Part shown: piece by piece, positions 10,122-19,020 of the stretch
Layout: every line of letters starts with the position of its first letter
How positions within the stretch are numbered: position 1 is the first letter of the stretch
Origin: Chloroflexus aurantiacus J-10-fl
Lineage (GTDB): Bacteria > Chloroflexota > Chloroflexia > Chloroflexales > Chloroflexaceae
Assembly: GCF_000018865.1 (NCBI RefSeq)
Contig: NC_010175.1
Coordinates: 2,790,001 to 2,854,000 of the forward strand
Length of the DNA stretch: 64,000 nt
Direction of reading: 5' to 3'
The notes under the pieces: model-generated
Told to the model about the DNA's origin: nothing
The model's database searches: none
Seen by the model: only the letters and a program-made list of their open reading frames with translations
Translations under genes and position numbers: made by a program

Positions 10122-11732
10122 TCACCATCCAATTGCCAGCCCATCACAACGAGGTTCAGTACCTGCTACATAGCTGCCACTGGCCAGACGCCAGATAATC
10201 TGTCCCCGGCCAAAGCCGCCCAATTCACTTTCGACCACCACCTGGTGGCCGCGAGCGGCCAGCCCTTCAATGACGTGGCGTGGTGTTTCCAGCTCAAGCC
10301 GCAGCGTGCCATCGCGCTCCCAGCGCCAGCGCGGTGCATCCAGTGCGGCCTGGGGGTGCATTCCGTAATCAAGGGTGTTAACGATAACCTGCACATGCCC
10401 TTGTGGTTGCATATGTGCTCCCATTACACCGAAGGGGCCGATGGGAACGCCATCTTTGCTCAGGAAACCGGGAATAATCGTGTGAAATGGTCGTTTACCG
10501 GGAGCGACCTGATTCGGATGGCCGGGTGTTAATACGAAGCCACAACCACGGTTGTGCAGGGCGATACCGTAATCAGGGATCACCACCCCTGAACCAAATC
10601 CCATATACGTTGATTGGATCATACTCACCATCATCCCGTCACGGTCAACCGCAGCGAAGTAGACTGTACCACCGCGTGGCAGGGCGGACGGGCCATAGGT
10701 TTGGGCCTGTTCACCGATCAGGCGCGCACGTTCGGCCAGCCGCTGCCGATTCAACATCTCATTGATGGGCACAGCTACACTGGCCGGGTCGGCAACATAG
10801 GCGAAGGCATCGGCAAAGGCCAGTTTCATCGCTTCGATTTGGCGGTGGAACGATGCTGCCGATTCGCGGGCATAGCCGTTAAGCTCGATGTGATCGAGAA
10901 TCCCAAGTGCCATCAGCGCCGCAATCCCCTGACCGTTCGGCGGAATCTCGTGGACGGTATAGCCACGGTACTGCATACTGATTGGTGTTACCCATTCCGA
11001 ACGGTGGCGGGCCAGATCATCTGCCCGTAACAGACCGCCGGTAGCGCGCGCAAAGCGGTCAATCGCTTCGGCAATTTCACCCTGATAGAAGACATCAGCG
11101 CCATGACGGGCGATCAGGCGCAGGGTACGGGCGTGACCAGGGCTGACGAAACGCTCACCCGGTCGCGGTGCCCGTCCATCAATACTAAACGTGGGCAAGA
11201 AACCGGCAAACTCAGGCCCGTGACGGTTGTGCGCGGCTGCAACCCCTCGTGCCCAGAAGTAAGCGACCATCGGTGGTGTTGGCGCGCCTTCAGCGGCATA
11301 ACTGATGGCTGGGGCCAGGACCTGCGCGAGCGGCAAACGCCCAAACCGGTCGTGCATATCTCCCCACATGCGCACAACGCCCGGCACGGTTACCGGCAAC
11401 CAGCCATAAACTGGCATATCGGTATGCCCGGCAGCGCTCAGTGCGTCAAGACTCAACCTGGCCGGTGCTGCTCCCGAACCATTGATGCCGTACAGATGAT
11501 CGCCAGCCCAAATCAGGGCGAAACCATCACCCCCCAGCCCATTTGAGGTTGGTTCCAGCACGGTTAGCGCCGCGGCAGTGGCAATAGCTGCATCAACCGC
11601 ATTCCCACCAGCCTGCAATATGTGCATACCGGCTTGAGATGCCAGGGGGTGACTGCTGGCAACCACTCCGCGCTCGGCAATCACCGGTACTCGCCGTCCG
11701 GGATAAGGAAAATGGTGCAGGTTGAGATCCAT
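10122..11732 (-). CDS. ggt: gamma-glutamyltransferase family protein
   Basis: Ntn-hydrolase that cleaves or transfers gamma-glutamyl groups and self-cleaves at a threonine. The 536 residues carry the N-terminal SHPLASQAGMHILQAGGNAVDAAIA block, NGLGGDGFALIW, and the autoprocessing site GGTVYFAAVDRDG with the presumed nucleophile Thr356. There is no signal peptide, so unlike the periplasmic E. coli enzyme it should stay in the cytosol. The GGT-like family also includes acylases and hydrolases of unknown substrate. It is the first gene of the ggt-acs-coaA-panE run, 38 bases from the synthetase. Confidence 0.88.
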   Translation of the reverse strand: MDLNLHHFPYPGRRVPVIAERGVVASSHPLASQAGMHILQAGGNAVDAAIATAAALTVLEPTSNGLGGDGFALIWAGDHLYGINGSGAAPARLSLDALSAAGHTDMPVYGWLPVTVPGVVRMWGDMHDRFGRLPLAQVLAPAISYAAEGAPTPPMVAYFWARGVAAAHNRHGPEFAGFLPTFSIDGRAPRPGERFVSPGHARTLRLIARHGADVFYQGEIAEAIDRFARATGGLLRADDLARHRSEWVTPISMQYRGYTVHEIPPNGQGIAALMALGILDHIELNGYARESAASFHRQIEAMKLAFADAFAYVADPASVAVPINEMLNRQRLAERARLIGEQAQTYGPSALPRGGTVYFAAVDRDGMMVSMIQSTYMGFGSGVVIPDYGIALHNRGCGFVLTPGHPNQVAPGKRPFHTIIPGFLSKDGVPIGPFGVMGAHMQPQGHVQVIVNTLDYGMHPQAALDAPRWRWERDGTLRLELETPRHVIEGLAARGHQVVVESELGGFGRGQIIWRLASGSYVAGTEPRCDGLAIGW

Positions 11733-11953
11733 GGCAAGGCTCCTTCGCGCTCGACAGACAGATTGTGAAAAGATATTTGATTATACAATGAACTGTGTTC
11801 CGGCTTGACAGAAGAACTTATTTCATCCAAAGCTGTGCTGTCTGCCTCCAGCCTGTTGACCAGGCGTGTGAACGCTTGTCAATCGCCAACGCCGGCATAT
11901 CCTGCTCTCAGTCTGCCGGTACGAAAGTGAGGAGGGCTGCCGACAATCTCCGC

Positions 11954-12106
11954 TGCCATCACGTGCTGGATGAATTGCCTTGCCCGCTCGTCATGCGCAT
12001 GTCGCGACGTTTGGCGTGCGGCAGCCGTGCTCACGATCAGGCGCGTGTCACGCCATTGACCCTGCTGGTCACGGGGATGCTGTGTGCGATCATCACGATC
12101 ATAGAC
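11954..12106 (+). repeat. dispersed intergenic repeat family R1, copy 2
   Basis: Shares ATCACGTGCTGGATG, GTGCGGCAGCC, CTGGTCACGGGGATGCTG and the trailing GATCAT block with copy 1 at 4131-4300, in the same order and orientation, but is shorter in the middle. Confidence 0.75.
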
Positions 12107-12112
12107 CGATTT

Positions 12113-12140
12113 CCTCTGTGTCCTCTGCGTCTCTGTGGTG
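12113..12140 (+). repeat. partial CTCTGTGTC-type repeat unit
   Basis: CCTCTGTGTCCTCTGCGTCT followed by CTGTGGTG is nearly identical to 5296-5323. It lies immediately after R1 copy 2. Confidence 0.7.
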
Positions 12141-12287
12141 AAACCGGCACAGCGAGAAGTGACGCCCACCCCTCCAATAATGCGCGTTCGATACGGATCA
12201 AACATCAGGCGAACCACCGCATACTCAGGCACTTCGCGTCGGTGAACATCAATCCAGGGCATCCCGCACCCTCAGCACGACATAAAT

Positions 12288-12317
12288 TTGGCAAAATTCA
12301 ACGAACTGTGTTATAAT
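12288..12317 (+). promoter_or_regulatory. predicted promoter of rpsO-pnp
   Basis: TTGGCA (12288-12293), 18-base spacer, TATAAT (12312-12317). The leader to rpsO is about 62 bases and contains GAGGAGG before the start. Confidence 0.65.
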
Positions 12318-12385
12318 ACCGACGCTTATATCAGGAACGCCGGGCTGCGCCGGCCCGTGCGCGATTACACGAGGAGGAACCGCTC

Positions 12386-12655
12386 GTGGCGCTTGAAAAA
12401 GAAGAAAAATCGCAGATCATCAACGGCTATCAGATCCACGAAACTGATACCGGTTCGCCCGAAGTACAGGTAGCGCTACTGACCGAGCGCATCAACCAGT
12501 TGATTGAACATCTTCGCGTTCATACTCACGATCACCACTCGCGTCGTGGTTTGCTGAAGCTTGTCGGGCGACGGCGGCGGCTGCTCAACTATCTGCAATC
12601 GAAAGATCGCGAACGCTATCGCAACGTCATTAATCGCCTCGGTCTGCGTCGCTAG
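12386..12655 (+). CDS. rpsO: 30S ribosomal protein S15
   Basis: Primary 16S rRNA-binding protein of the small-subunit platform. The 89 residues match the family end to end: [20 protein letters not shown], then the [20 protein letters not shown] core and the C-terminal [13 protein letters not shown]. The start is GTG 12386, with a strong GAGGAGG upstream. It is followed by pnp, the widely conserved order in which S15 and PNPase share transcripts. Confidence 0.98.
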   Translation: MALEKEEKSQIINGYQIHETDTGSPEVQVALLTERINQLIEHLRVHTHDHHSRRGLLKLVGRRRRLLNYLQSKDRERYRNVINRLGLRR

Positions 12656-12695
12656 TATGATAGAGGCAACCGTCAGTGTAAGATAAGGGTATGCA

Positions 12696-12729
12696 GGGCG
12701 CCAGCGGCATCCGCCGCCCGGCGCTCTTT
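12696..12729 (+). terminator. hairpin in the rpsO-pnp spacer (partial terminator or RNase site)
   Basis: GGGCGCC (12696-12702) pairs with GGCGCTC (12720-12726), and GCGGC with GCCGC inside it, loop ATCC, then TTTGCTTG. Two more hairpins follow (12818-12838 and 12851-12866) before the pnp ATG. Rho-independent read-through control, or RNase processing as in the E. coli pair, is inference. Confidence 0.5.
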
Positions 12730-12893
12730 GCTTGTTGGTTGTCAGGCGCGGTGGTTCGGGATTGGTGCGTGCGCGTGTGACTCTCCATGCGTATACACCA
12801 GTGCCGAACTCCGCGCACCGGTCGCAACCGGCGACCGGATACCGTTGATTGGGTGCAAGGGCACCCTGGTCTGGTAAGGAGTAATAGGAGTTT

Positions 12894-15161
12894 ATGACAG
12901 AACGGAATATCTATTCGGTAAGTGCGGAGATTGCCGGCCGAACGCTCACCCTGGAAGCCGGGCGTTTTGCCGAACAGGCTGATGGTGCTGTTGTAGCCCG
13001 GTATGGCGATACGATGCTGTTGGCCACCGTCGTTTGCGCCAAAGAAGCTCGTGAAGGAACCGATTTCTTCCCGCTGACCGTTGATTACGAAGAGAAGATG
13101 TACGCGGTCGGCAAAATTCCGGGTAATTTCTTCAAGCGCGAAGGTCGGCCCACCACCACGGCGATTCTCATCTCCCGCTTGACCGACCGCCCCCTGCGGC
13201 CACTTTTCCCCAAAGGTTTTTACAACGAGGTTCAGGTCATTATCACGACGTTCTCGATTGATATGGAGAACGATCCGGGGCCGTTGGCAATAATTGCCGC
13301 TTCCGCAGCGCTGTGTATCAGCGATATTCCCTTCGCCGGCCCGGTTGGTGCGGTGCAGATGGGGCATCTGAACGGTCAGTTGGTGGTCAATCCCAAGATG
13401 AATGAGATTGCCGATAGCCGGCTCGATCTGGTGGTGGCCGGTACCAAAGATGCAGTGCTGATGGTTGAAGCCGGCGCTTACGAGTTGACCGAAGACGAGA
13501 TGCTTCAGGCCGTGATTGATGGCCATGCGGTCTGCAAGCAGATCTGTGATCTACAAGAGCAACTGGTTCAGCTTTGTGGCAAACCGAAGCGTCCCTTCAC
13601 GCCGCCGGTGGTTGACACCTCGCTCGAAGAGGCCATCAGTGCGTGGATGGGTGACCGGCTGCGCAAAGCGGTACGCAGTCCAATCAAGCAAGAACGTGAA
13701 GCTCAAACGGAAGCGCTGAAGGCTGAAGTGATTGCCCACTTTACTGCTGATGAACCGGAAGAAGAGATCGCGAACCGCACCAAAGAGGTCACAAAGGCGT
13801 TTGAGAAGCTTCTGAAAGATGAAGTGCGTAACGCTATTCTCGATGAAGGTATCCGGGTCGATGGCCGGGCGCTCGATGAAATTCGTCCGATCAGTATCGA
13901 AGTCGGGGTGATCCCTCGTGTGCATGGCTCGGCGGTCTTTACCCGCGGTCAGACCCAGGTGTTGACGATTACCACCCTCGGTTCGCCCGGCGACGAGCAG
14001 AAAGTGGACGATCTCGGTATCGAGACTTCCAAACGCTACATTCATCACTACAATTTCCCACCTTTTAGCACGGGCGAAGTGCGGCGGATTGGGACACCAC
14101 GACGGCGTGATATTGGTCACGGTGCATTGGCCGAACGCTCGCTGTACGCCGTGTTGCCTGATGAGAAGGATTTTCCCTACACGATCCGGCTGGTATCTGA
14201 GGTGCTCTCCTCGAATGGCTCGTCATCAATGGCGTCGGTCTGTGGTTCATCGCTGAGCCTGATGGATGCCGGTGTACCGATCAAGGCGCCGGTTGCCGGT
14301 GTGGCCATGGGTCTGATTACCGGCGAAGATGGCCGCTGGCGCGTGTTGACCGATATTCAGGGCCTGGAAGATGCCCTCGGCGATATGGACTTCAAAGTGG
14401 CCGGTACGGCAAAAGGTGTTACCGGTTTGCAGATGGATATCAAGACAACCGGTATCACCTATGAGATTATGCGCGAGGCGTTTGCACAGGCCCGTGCCGG
14501 TCGCCTGTTCATTCTTGATAAGATGAACGAGGTGATCAGTGCACCACGGCCAGAGCTGTCAATCTATGCACCGCGCATTATGACGATCCAGATTCCGGTT
14601 GATAAGATTGGCGCCCTGATTGGCCCCGGCGGTAAGACGATCCGCAATATCTGTGAGACGACCGGTGCGCAGATTGATATTGAAGACGATGGCCGTGTCT
14701 TTATCACAACCCCTGATGGTGCCGCAGCCAGGCAGGCGATCAGCATGATCGAGGGGTTGACCCGCGAAGCCAAGGTTGGTGACATTTTCCTCGGTAAAGT
14801 GGTCAGCATTAAGCCTTTTGGGGCGTTTGTGAATATCTTGCCCGGTAAAGACGGCATGGTTCACGTCTCGGAGCTTGATGAAAAGCGGGTCGAGAACGTT
14901 GAGGATGTGGTCTCGCTCGGCGATGAAATCAATGTGATGGTGATCGATATTGATCGCACCACAGGGAAGATTAGTCTTAGCCGACGGGCAGTGCTGACCG
15001 GCGAAACGCCCGAAGAGCGCAAAGCTGCTGGTGCCGCACCACGCCCGCGTCCACGCGAAGAACAGCGTGGTGGTCGCGATGAGCCGCGAAGCCTGCGTGA
15101 CGAGCTGCGTGGACCGCGCCGTGAAGGTGACCGGCCACGCCCGCGCCGCCGGGATGATTAG
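12894..15161 (+). CDS. pnp: polyribonucleotide nucleotidyltransferase (PNPase)
   Basis: Phosphorolytic 3'-5' exoribonuclease of the RNA degradosome. The 755 residues run as RNase PH domain 1, an alpha-helical linker (about 240-310), RNase PH domain 2 with the active-site block GDMDFKVAGTAKGVTGLQMD, a KH domain (about 563-620, IGPGGKTI loop) and an S1 domain (about 628-695, KPFGAFVNILPGKDGMVHVS). The last 45 residues are a basic Arg/Pro/Gly-rich tail, probably an RNA or protein contact region added to the standard core. It starts at ATG 12894 after AAGGAG. Confidence 0.98.
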   Translation: MTERNIYSVSAEIAGRTLTLEAGRFAEQADGAVVARYGDTMLLATVVCAKEAREGTDFFPLTVDYEEKMYAVGKIPGNFFKREGRPTTTAILISRLTDRPLRPLFPKGFYNEVQVIITTFSIDMENDPGPLAIIAASAALCISDIPFAGPVGAVQMGHLNGQLVVNPKMNEIADSRLDLVVAGTKDAVLMVEAGAYELTEDEMLQAVIDGHAVCKQICDLQEQLVQLCGKPKRPFTPPVVDTSLEEAISAWMGDRLRKAVRSPIKQEREAQTEALKAEVIAHFTADEPEEEIANRTKEVTKAFEKLLKDEVRNAILDEGIRVDGRALDEIRPISIEVGVIPRVHGSAVFTRGQTQVLTITTLGSPGDEQKVDDLGIETSKRYIHHYNFPPFSTGEVRRIGTPRRRDIGHGALAERSLYAVLPDEKDFPYTIRLVSEVLSSNGSSSMASVCGSSLSLMDAGVPIKAPVAGVAMGLITGEDGRWRVLTDIQGLEDALGDMDFKVAGTAKGVTGLQMDIKTTGITYEIMREAFAQARAGRLFILDKMNEVISAPRPELSIYAPRIMTIQIPVDKIGALIGPGGKTIRNICETTGAQIDIEDDGRVFITTPDGAAARQAISMIEGLTREAKVGDIFLGKVVSIKPFGAFVNILPGKDGMVHVSELDEKRVENVEDVVSLGDEINVMVIDIDRTTGKISLSRRAVLTGETPEERKAAGAAPRPRPREEQRGGRDEPRSLRDELRGPRREGDRPRPRRRDD

Positions 15162-15180
15162 ATGGAGAGGAGGGTGTGAT

Positions 15181-15222
15181 GCCACAAAGCTCCGTGTGAA
15201 ATCGCGGTAATTGCTTTGTGGC
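15181..15222 (+). terminator. inverted repeat after pnp
   Basis: GCCACAAAGC (15181-15190) and its exact complement (15213-15222) with a 22-base loop, 19 bases past the pnp stop. No T run follows, so it may protect RNA ends rather than terminate. Confidence 0.5.
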
Positions 15223-15278
15223 TCACATTGCGGTTAGAGTGGCTGTGAGCAGTTTGCAAATTCTGCTTTTGATTTGTA

Positions 15279-16130
15279 ATGACAACTCAAACTACTCTTC
15301 TTACCCATTGTGAGCTCGGGGGTTCTGGCCCTCGTCTCATCCATATCGCGCCTGCCAATGGCTTTCCACCAGAAGCCTACGTCCCTCTCGCCGCCGGGCT
15401 TGCGTCCTTTGGGCGCATTCTGGGATACCGGCCACGTCCGCTGCGTGTCGATGGGGATGCGCAGCCGGGAGGGACATGGCGCGATTTGGCTGCTGATTTG
15501 ATTGCCGATCTTCAGGCGGTGACCGGCGAACCGGTGGTTGGTATCGGCCATTCACTTGGTGGTATTCTGACATTGTACGCCGCAGTAGAACGGCCTGAAC
15601 TCTTCCAGCGGATTGTGTTGATCGATCCGGTGCTCTTTCGCCGACGCTTGCAGATACTGATCTGGTTGTTACGTCAGAGTGGTCAGGGATACCGCTTTCC
15701 CCTGGCTCAGGGTGCTTTACGCCGGCGCGATCACTTTGCCAGCGTTGATGAGGCCCGACAGCGCTGGCAGGGTCGTGGGGTGTTCGCCGATTTTACCCCT
15801 GACGCACTCGAAGGATATCTGCAGGGTGGGTTACGTCCGCATGGCCGGGGCTACACACTGGCCTGGCCAAAACGTTGGGAAGCTCATATTTTTGCGTCTT
15901 CCCCACTTGATGCCTGGCGTGATTTACGACGTTTGCGCATCCCACTCATGATTGTGCGGGGGACACGATCTGACCTGATTACCGATTCGGTCTGGCAACG
16001 GTTGCAGCGAATGCTGCCGCACGCTACTTTCGCCGAGGTAGAAGCCGGACATATGCTCCCAATGGAGCGCCCTGAAGAGGTGGCCGGGCTGATTGCCCGC
16101 TGGTTAGCGCAGCCAATCCCTCACCGCTGA
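15279..16130 (+). CDS. alpha/beta-hydrolase fold protein
   Basis: Serine hydrolase of unknown substrate (283 residues). The nucleophile elbow GIGHSLGG places Ser92; Asp232 in RGTRSDLI and His258 in EAGHMLPMERP complete a standard triad. The oxyanion segment is HIAPANGFPPEAY. A cap domain lies at about 125-205. There is no signal peptide and no good ribosome binding site before ATG 15279. It could be an esterase, lipase-like or haloperoxidase-type enzyme. It is an isolated gene between pnp and recQ. Confidence 0.82.
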   Translation: MTTQTTLLTHCELGGSGPRLIHIAPANGFPPEAYVPLAAGLASFGRILGYRPRPLRVDGDAQPGGTWRDLAADLIADLQAVTGEPVVGIGHSLGGILTLYAAVERPELFQRIVLIDPVLFRRRLQILIWLLRQSGQGYRFPLAQGALRRRDHFASVDEARQRWQGRGVFADFTPDALEGYLQGGLRPHGRGYTLAWPKRWEAHIFASSPLDAWRDLRRLRIPLMIVRGTRSDLITDSVWQRLQRMLPHATFAEVEAGHMLPMERPEEVAGLIARWLAQPIPHR

Positions 16131-16243
16131 ATCGGCGCTGATGCGTGACATCCTGGTGCCACTGTCTGTCGCTTTGACCCGCCGGCGAGACACCTTCCTC
16201 TGACGTTGGAAGAAAAACCCGATTCTGGCGTACCCTTTGCGCG

Positions 16244-16276
16244 GTGTAGACGGTTATATATATGTACGGTCTACAC
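16244..16276. promoter_or_regulatory. inverted repeat over the recQ promoter region
   Basis: GTGTAGAC (16244-16251) and GTCTACAC (16269-16276) flank a TATATATAT stretch that could serve as the -10, with TTGCGC at 16237-16242 as a weak -35. A dimeric repressor binding here would block transcription of recQ. The regulator is unknown. Confidence 0.45.
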
Positions 16277-16319
16277 TGACTCAAATGCTGCCGGCAGTGT
16301 TATATCAGTGGTATTGGCT

Positions 16320-18011
16320 ATGGTCACTCAGCAACATCCCTCTACCTCAAACCTGCCATCTGAAGCCACCGTCATTTTGCGCGATGTTTTTGGTTTCAGT
16401 ACGTTCCGCCCTCATCAAGAGCAGATTATCGGCCGTGTATTGCGTGGCGAATCGACCCTGGCCGTCTTACCGACCGGTGCCGGCAAGTCGTTGACCTATC
16501 AGTTACCGGCCCAGCTTTTACCACAGGCCACAGTGGTGATTAGCCCTTTGATCGCGTTAATGAAGGATCAGGTAGACCGGTTACCACCTGCCGTCCAGGA
16601 ACGGGCAACCATCATCAACTCCACCCTTACCGCAGGAGAGGTGCGCGACCGCTTACGGGCAATTGCTGCCGGTAAGTACAAACTGGTTTATGTCGCTCCC
16701 GAACGCCTGCGACAACGCTCATTCCTTTTTGCGCTTCGTCACTGTGGCGTGTCCCGTCTTGTGATCGACGAGGCGCACTGTATCAGCTTATGGGGACAAA
16801 ATTTTCGCCCTGATTATTTGTTCATCAACCGGGCGATGAACGAACTCGGCCAACCGCCAGTTCTGGCTGTGACAGCTACGGCTGCCTCTGATACGATCCA
16901 TACGCTGCAAACGATGATCGGCCCGCTGACGGTCGTTCAGGCACCTGTCTTTCGCCCTAACCTGTTTTTTCAGGTGATCCAGGTGCGACCAGGGATGTCA
17001 AAGGCACGTAGTCTGATTGAACTCTGCCGGAAGATCAATGGCTCAATCATCGTGTATGCCCGTGCGCGCCAGACTTGTGAAGACCTGGCGCTGGAGCTGC
17101 GTTCTGCCGGTGTTGCTGCCGATCACTATCACGCTCTGCATCCTGATCGAGCAGGTGTGCAAGAGCGGTTCATGAACGGAAAGACGCGGGTTCTGGTTGC
17201 GACAGTCGCGTTTGGGATGGGGGTTGACAAAGCCGATATTCGTGCTGTCATCCACTACAATCTTCCCGCCTCACTCGAAGCCTACTACCAGGAGGCGGGC
17301 CGGGCCGGGCGTGATGGCTTGCCGGCGCGCTGTATTCTCTTTTTCAGCGAGAATGATGCTCGTGTATTGCGGACCTGGTTGCAATCAACGACAATTACCC
17401 GCGAGAATCTGCGTGAGTTGTACCGTCAAGTCAGGCGTACAATCACCTATCCCGCAGGTGTGATTGATCTTGATGCGTTACAATCCCAGTTTGGTCCCGC
17501 TGGTGAAGTGCTGACGCGAGTCGGGATCAGTGTCTTGGAACAGGTAGGTCTGCTCAAACGTCATTTCGACCTGCCGCTGGCAGCGGTGGTCGAACGAACC
17601 GGGACGGTAGCTGCCACAGACTGGTTACACCATCTTCCACGGGAAGCGATTGAAATCGATCTCATGCTCCTTGCCCATCAGCACAACATTCCGGTAGCTC
17701 ACATTGAAGCAGTGTTGTTAGAAGCGCAAGCCGCTGGCCTGCTACGTTACCGACCGGGACTACGCCTGCCGCTCATTGAACTCTTGTCACCGCCAGCCGA
17801 CGCAGGCGAGCGTGTCGAGGGCTGGCTGGAAAGGTTCCGGCAATATCAGGAGCAGCGGATTGAGTCCATGGTCGATTACGCTCGCAGTCAGCGTTGCCGA
17901 CACCAGATACTGGCAGCGTATTTTGGTCAACAACTTGCCGCCTGTCGTATCGGTTGCGACGTCTGCTCCTCATCACGGGCACTTAAAGTTGGCAGGCGCG
18001 AGTGGCATTAA
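16320..18011 (+). CDS. recQ: RecQ-family ATP-dependent DNA helicase
   Basis: 3'-5' superfamily 2 helicase for recombination and fork repair. From ATG 16320 it has 563 residues: motif I LPTGAGKS (50-57), DEAH box at 150-153, motif III AVTATA, and motif VI YYQEAGRAGRDG. Zinc-ligand cysteines are Cys526, 542, 546 and 549. In E. coli RecQ the zinc site follows the helicase core directly; here about 170 residues with winged-helix character come first and the zinc motif is at the end, with no HRDC domain. The longer frame from 16206 would run through the promoter dyad and is not preferred. Confidence 0.9.
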   Translation: MVTQQHPSTSNLPSEATVILRDVFGFSTFRPHQEQIIGRVLRGESTLAVLPTGAGKSLTYQLPAQLLPQATVVISPLIALMKDQVDRLPPAVQERATIINSTLTAGEVRDRLRAIAAGKYKLVYVAPERLRQRSFLFALRHCGVSRLVIDEAHCISLWGQNFRPDYLFINRAMNELGQPPVLAVTATAASDTIHTLQTMIGPLTVVQAPVFRPNLFFQVIQVRPGMSKARSLIELCRKINGSIIVYARARQTCEDLALELRSAGVAADHYHALHPDRAGVQERFMNGKTRVLVATVAFGMGVDKADIRAVIHYNLPASLEAYYQEAGRAGRDGLPARCILFFSENDARVLRTWLQSTTITRENLRELYRQVRRTITYPAGVIDLDALQSQFGPAGEVLTRVGISVLEQVGLLKRHFDLPLAAVVERTGTVAATDWLHHLPREAIEIDLMLLAHQHNIPVAHIEAVLLEAQAAGLLRYRPGLRLPLIELLSPPADAGERVEGWLERFRQYQEQRIESMVDYARSQRCRHQILAAYFGQQLAACRIGCDVCSSSRALKVGRREWH

Positions 18012-18100
18012 GTGATGTCAGTCCCAGAGCGTGGAACCGCCGAATCGGCGTTGCCGATCCCACAGAGTTGGAACACGGTTCGGCGAGGATACCGTTGCCC

Positions 18101-18205
18101 GTGGTGCGTGGTGGGGAGTGCGGCAGCCACGCTGCTGCGCCAGTCGTGATCACGATCAAGGGCGGGGTGCAGCGGTTTCCCCATCGGTCACGGGGACGAT
18201 GTGCG
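18101..18205 (+). repeat. dispersed intergenic repeat family R1, copy 3 (partial)
   Basis: Right half of the family only: GGAGTGCGGCAGCCA, then GGTTTCCCCATCGGTCACGG. It is more diverged than copies 1 and 2. Confidence 0.6.
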
Positions 18206-18257
18206 TGCAGAGCACGTCTGTCAGGTCTGGCTGACTGCGTGTGAGGAGGTGCGGATC

Positions 18258-18277
18258 GTGGCGCAGGCTTCCAGCCT
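18258..18277 (+). repeat. short dispersed motif GTGGCGCAGGCTTCCAGCCT
   Basis: Matches the reverse complement of 4416-4435 at 18 of 20 positions. Confidence 0.5.
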
Positions 18278-18459
18278 GTCGACCGTGGTACAGGTGATGG
18301 ACGGGTGCGTGCCAGATCAAACCCTCGGCGAGCGGCAAACGCTATCACCGGACTGATGCACCGCAATGAGTGGCATCAGGAGTGACGCACAGTATCAATC
18401 AAGATTTGGTAGAGTGGGTGTGGCGTTACTATATGCTTCCGGTACGGAGGTCGGTGGAT

Positions 18460-18486
18460 GCAGCGGCGTGGCTGCCGCATTCCAAA
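18460..18486 (-). repeat. inverted core of repeat family R1
   Basis: Read on the minus strand it starts TTTGGAATGCGGCAGCCACG and continues with CCGCTGC, matching the core of copy 1 at 4187-4213. It abuts the 3' end of the lipoprotein gene. Confidence 0.6.
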
Positions 18487-18492
18487 GCTACG

Positions 18493-19020
18493 CTAACCGG
18501 CTTCGGTCAAATACCAGCGGCCATCAACCCGAACTACCGGCAACCCGCCTGTTTCGCGTCCGATCAAGCGCAGCAGGGCACCGTTGCGTTCAAGAATGAC
18601 GTTATCTTCCGCATCGCGCCAGCGCACTGTAATCACGCCATTGACTACTTCAACCAGGGCTGTCAGATCATCGGCCTGAAGCACGCGGGTACGGTCGTAA
18701 GTAATCACAACCTCTGCACGACTGCCACGGGCAGGTTGCGTATTACTATTTACAAACCCGTTGAGCATCTCCTGCATCAGCAGGCGTTGATCGGCGCGTT
18801 CGCTGGGGGCAAAATAACTTGCCAGGCGGCTCGCCCACACCTGGCGGGCGGTTGGCTCACGAAGCATTGGATCGGCCAGGGCGGTATTAAAATCCTCAAG
18901 AAAGCTCTCGACCACCGCTTCAGGAGTAACACCCCCTAAACCGATGTCTTCTTCCAGATCGGCTGCACCACAGCCACTAAGCAGGAGCAGCAAACAACAC
19001 CAGAGGATAACGTGTTTCAT
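18493..19020 (-). CDS. predicted lipoprotein of unknown function
   Basis: 175 residues starting with a type II signal peptide (MKHVILWCCLLLLLSGCG); the lipobox LLSGC puts the lipidated cysteine at residue 17. The rest looks like a small mixed alpha/beta domain ending EVVNGVITVRWRDAEDNVIL...VRVDGRWYLTEAG, similar in style to NTF2-like secreted domains. Its ATG overlaps the TGA of the upstream membrane protein by 4 bases, so the two are translationally coupled and probably function together at the cell envelope. No specific role can be assigned. Confidence 0.85.
   Translation of the reverse strand: MKHVILWCCLLLLLSGCGAADLEEDIGLGGVTPEAVVESFLEDFNTALADPMLREPTARQVWASRLASYFAPSERADQRLLMQEMLNGFVNSNTQPARGSRAEVVITYDRTRVLQADDLTALVEVVNGVITVRWRDAEDNVILERNGALLRLIGRETGGLPVVRVDGRWYLTEAG

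Larger units (their letters stand above)
11733..12385. other. spacer between divergent ggt and rpsO, with dispersed repeats
   Basis: No gene. It holds a candidate ggt -10 (TATAAT, 11785-11780, minus), R1 copy 2 (11954-12106), a partial CTCTGTGTC unit (12113-12140) and the rpsO promoter (12288-12317). Confidence 0.7.
18012..18492. other. repeat-bearing spacer between convergent recQ and the lipoprotein gene
   Basis: No gene. It contains R1 copy 3 (18101-18205), the short motif at 18258-18277 and an inverted R1 core (18460-18486). Confidence 0.7.

Noticed and set aside
11795-12316. 173-residue frame in the ggt-rpsO gap
   Set aside because: Consists of the R1 and CTCTGTGTC repeats and runs through the rpsO promoter.
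12696-12866. Possible structured regulatory RNA or riboswitch before pnp
   Set aside because: Three hairpins are present but none matches a riboswitch core I know; read simply as terminator or processing structures.
16206-16319. Longer N-terminus of RecQ from 16206
   Set aside because: The added residues cross the promoter dyad and have no family match; ATG 16320 gives the usual start.
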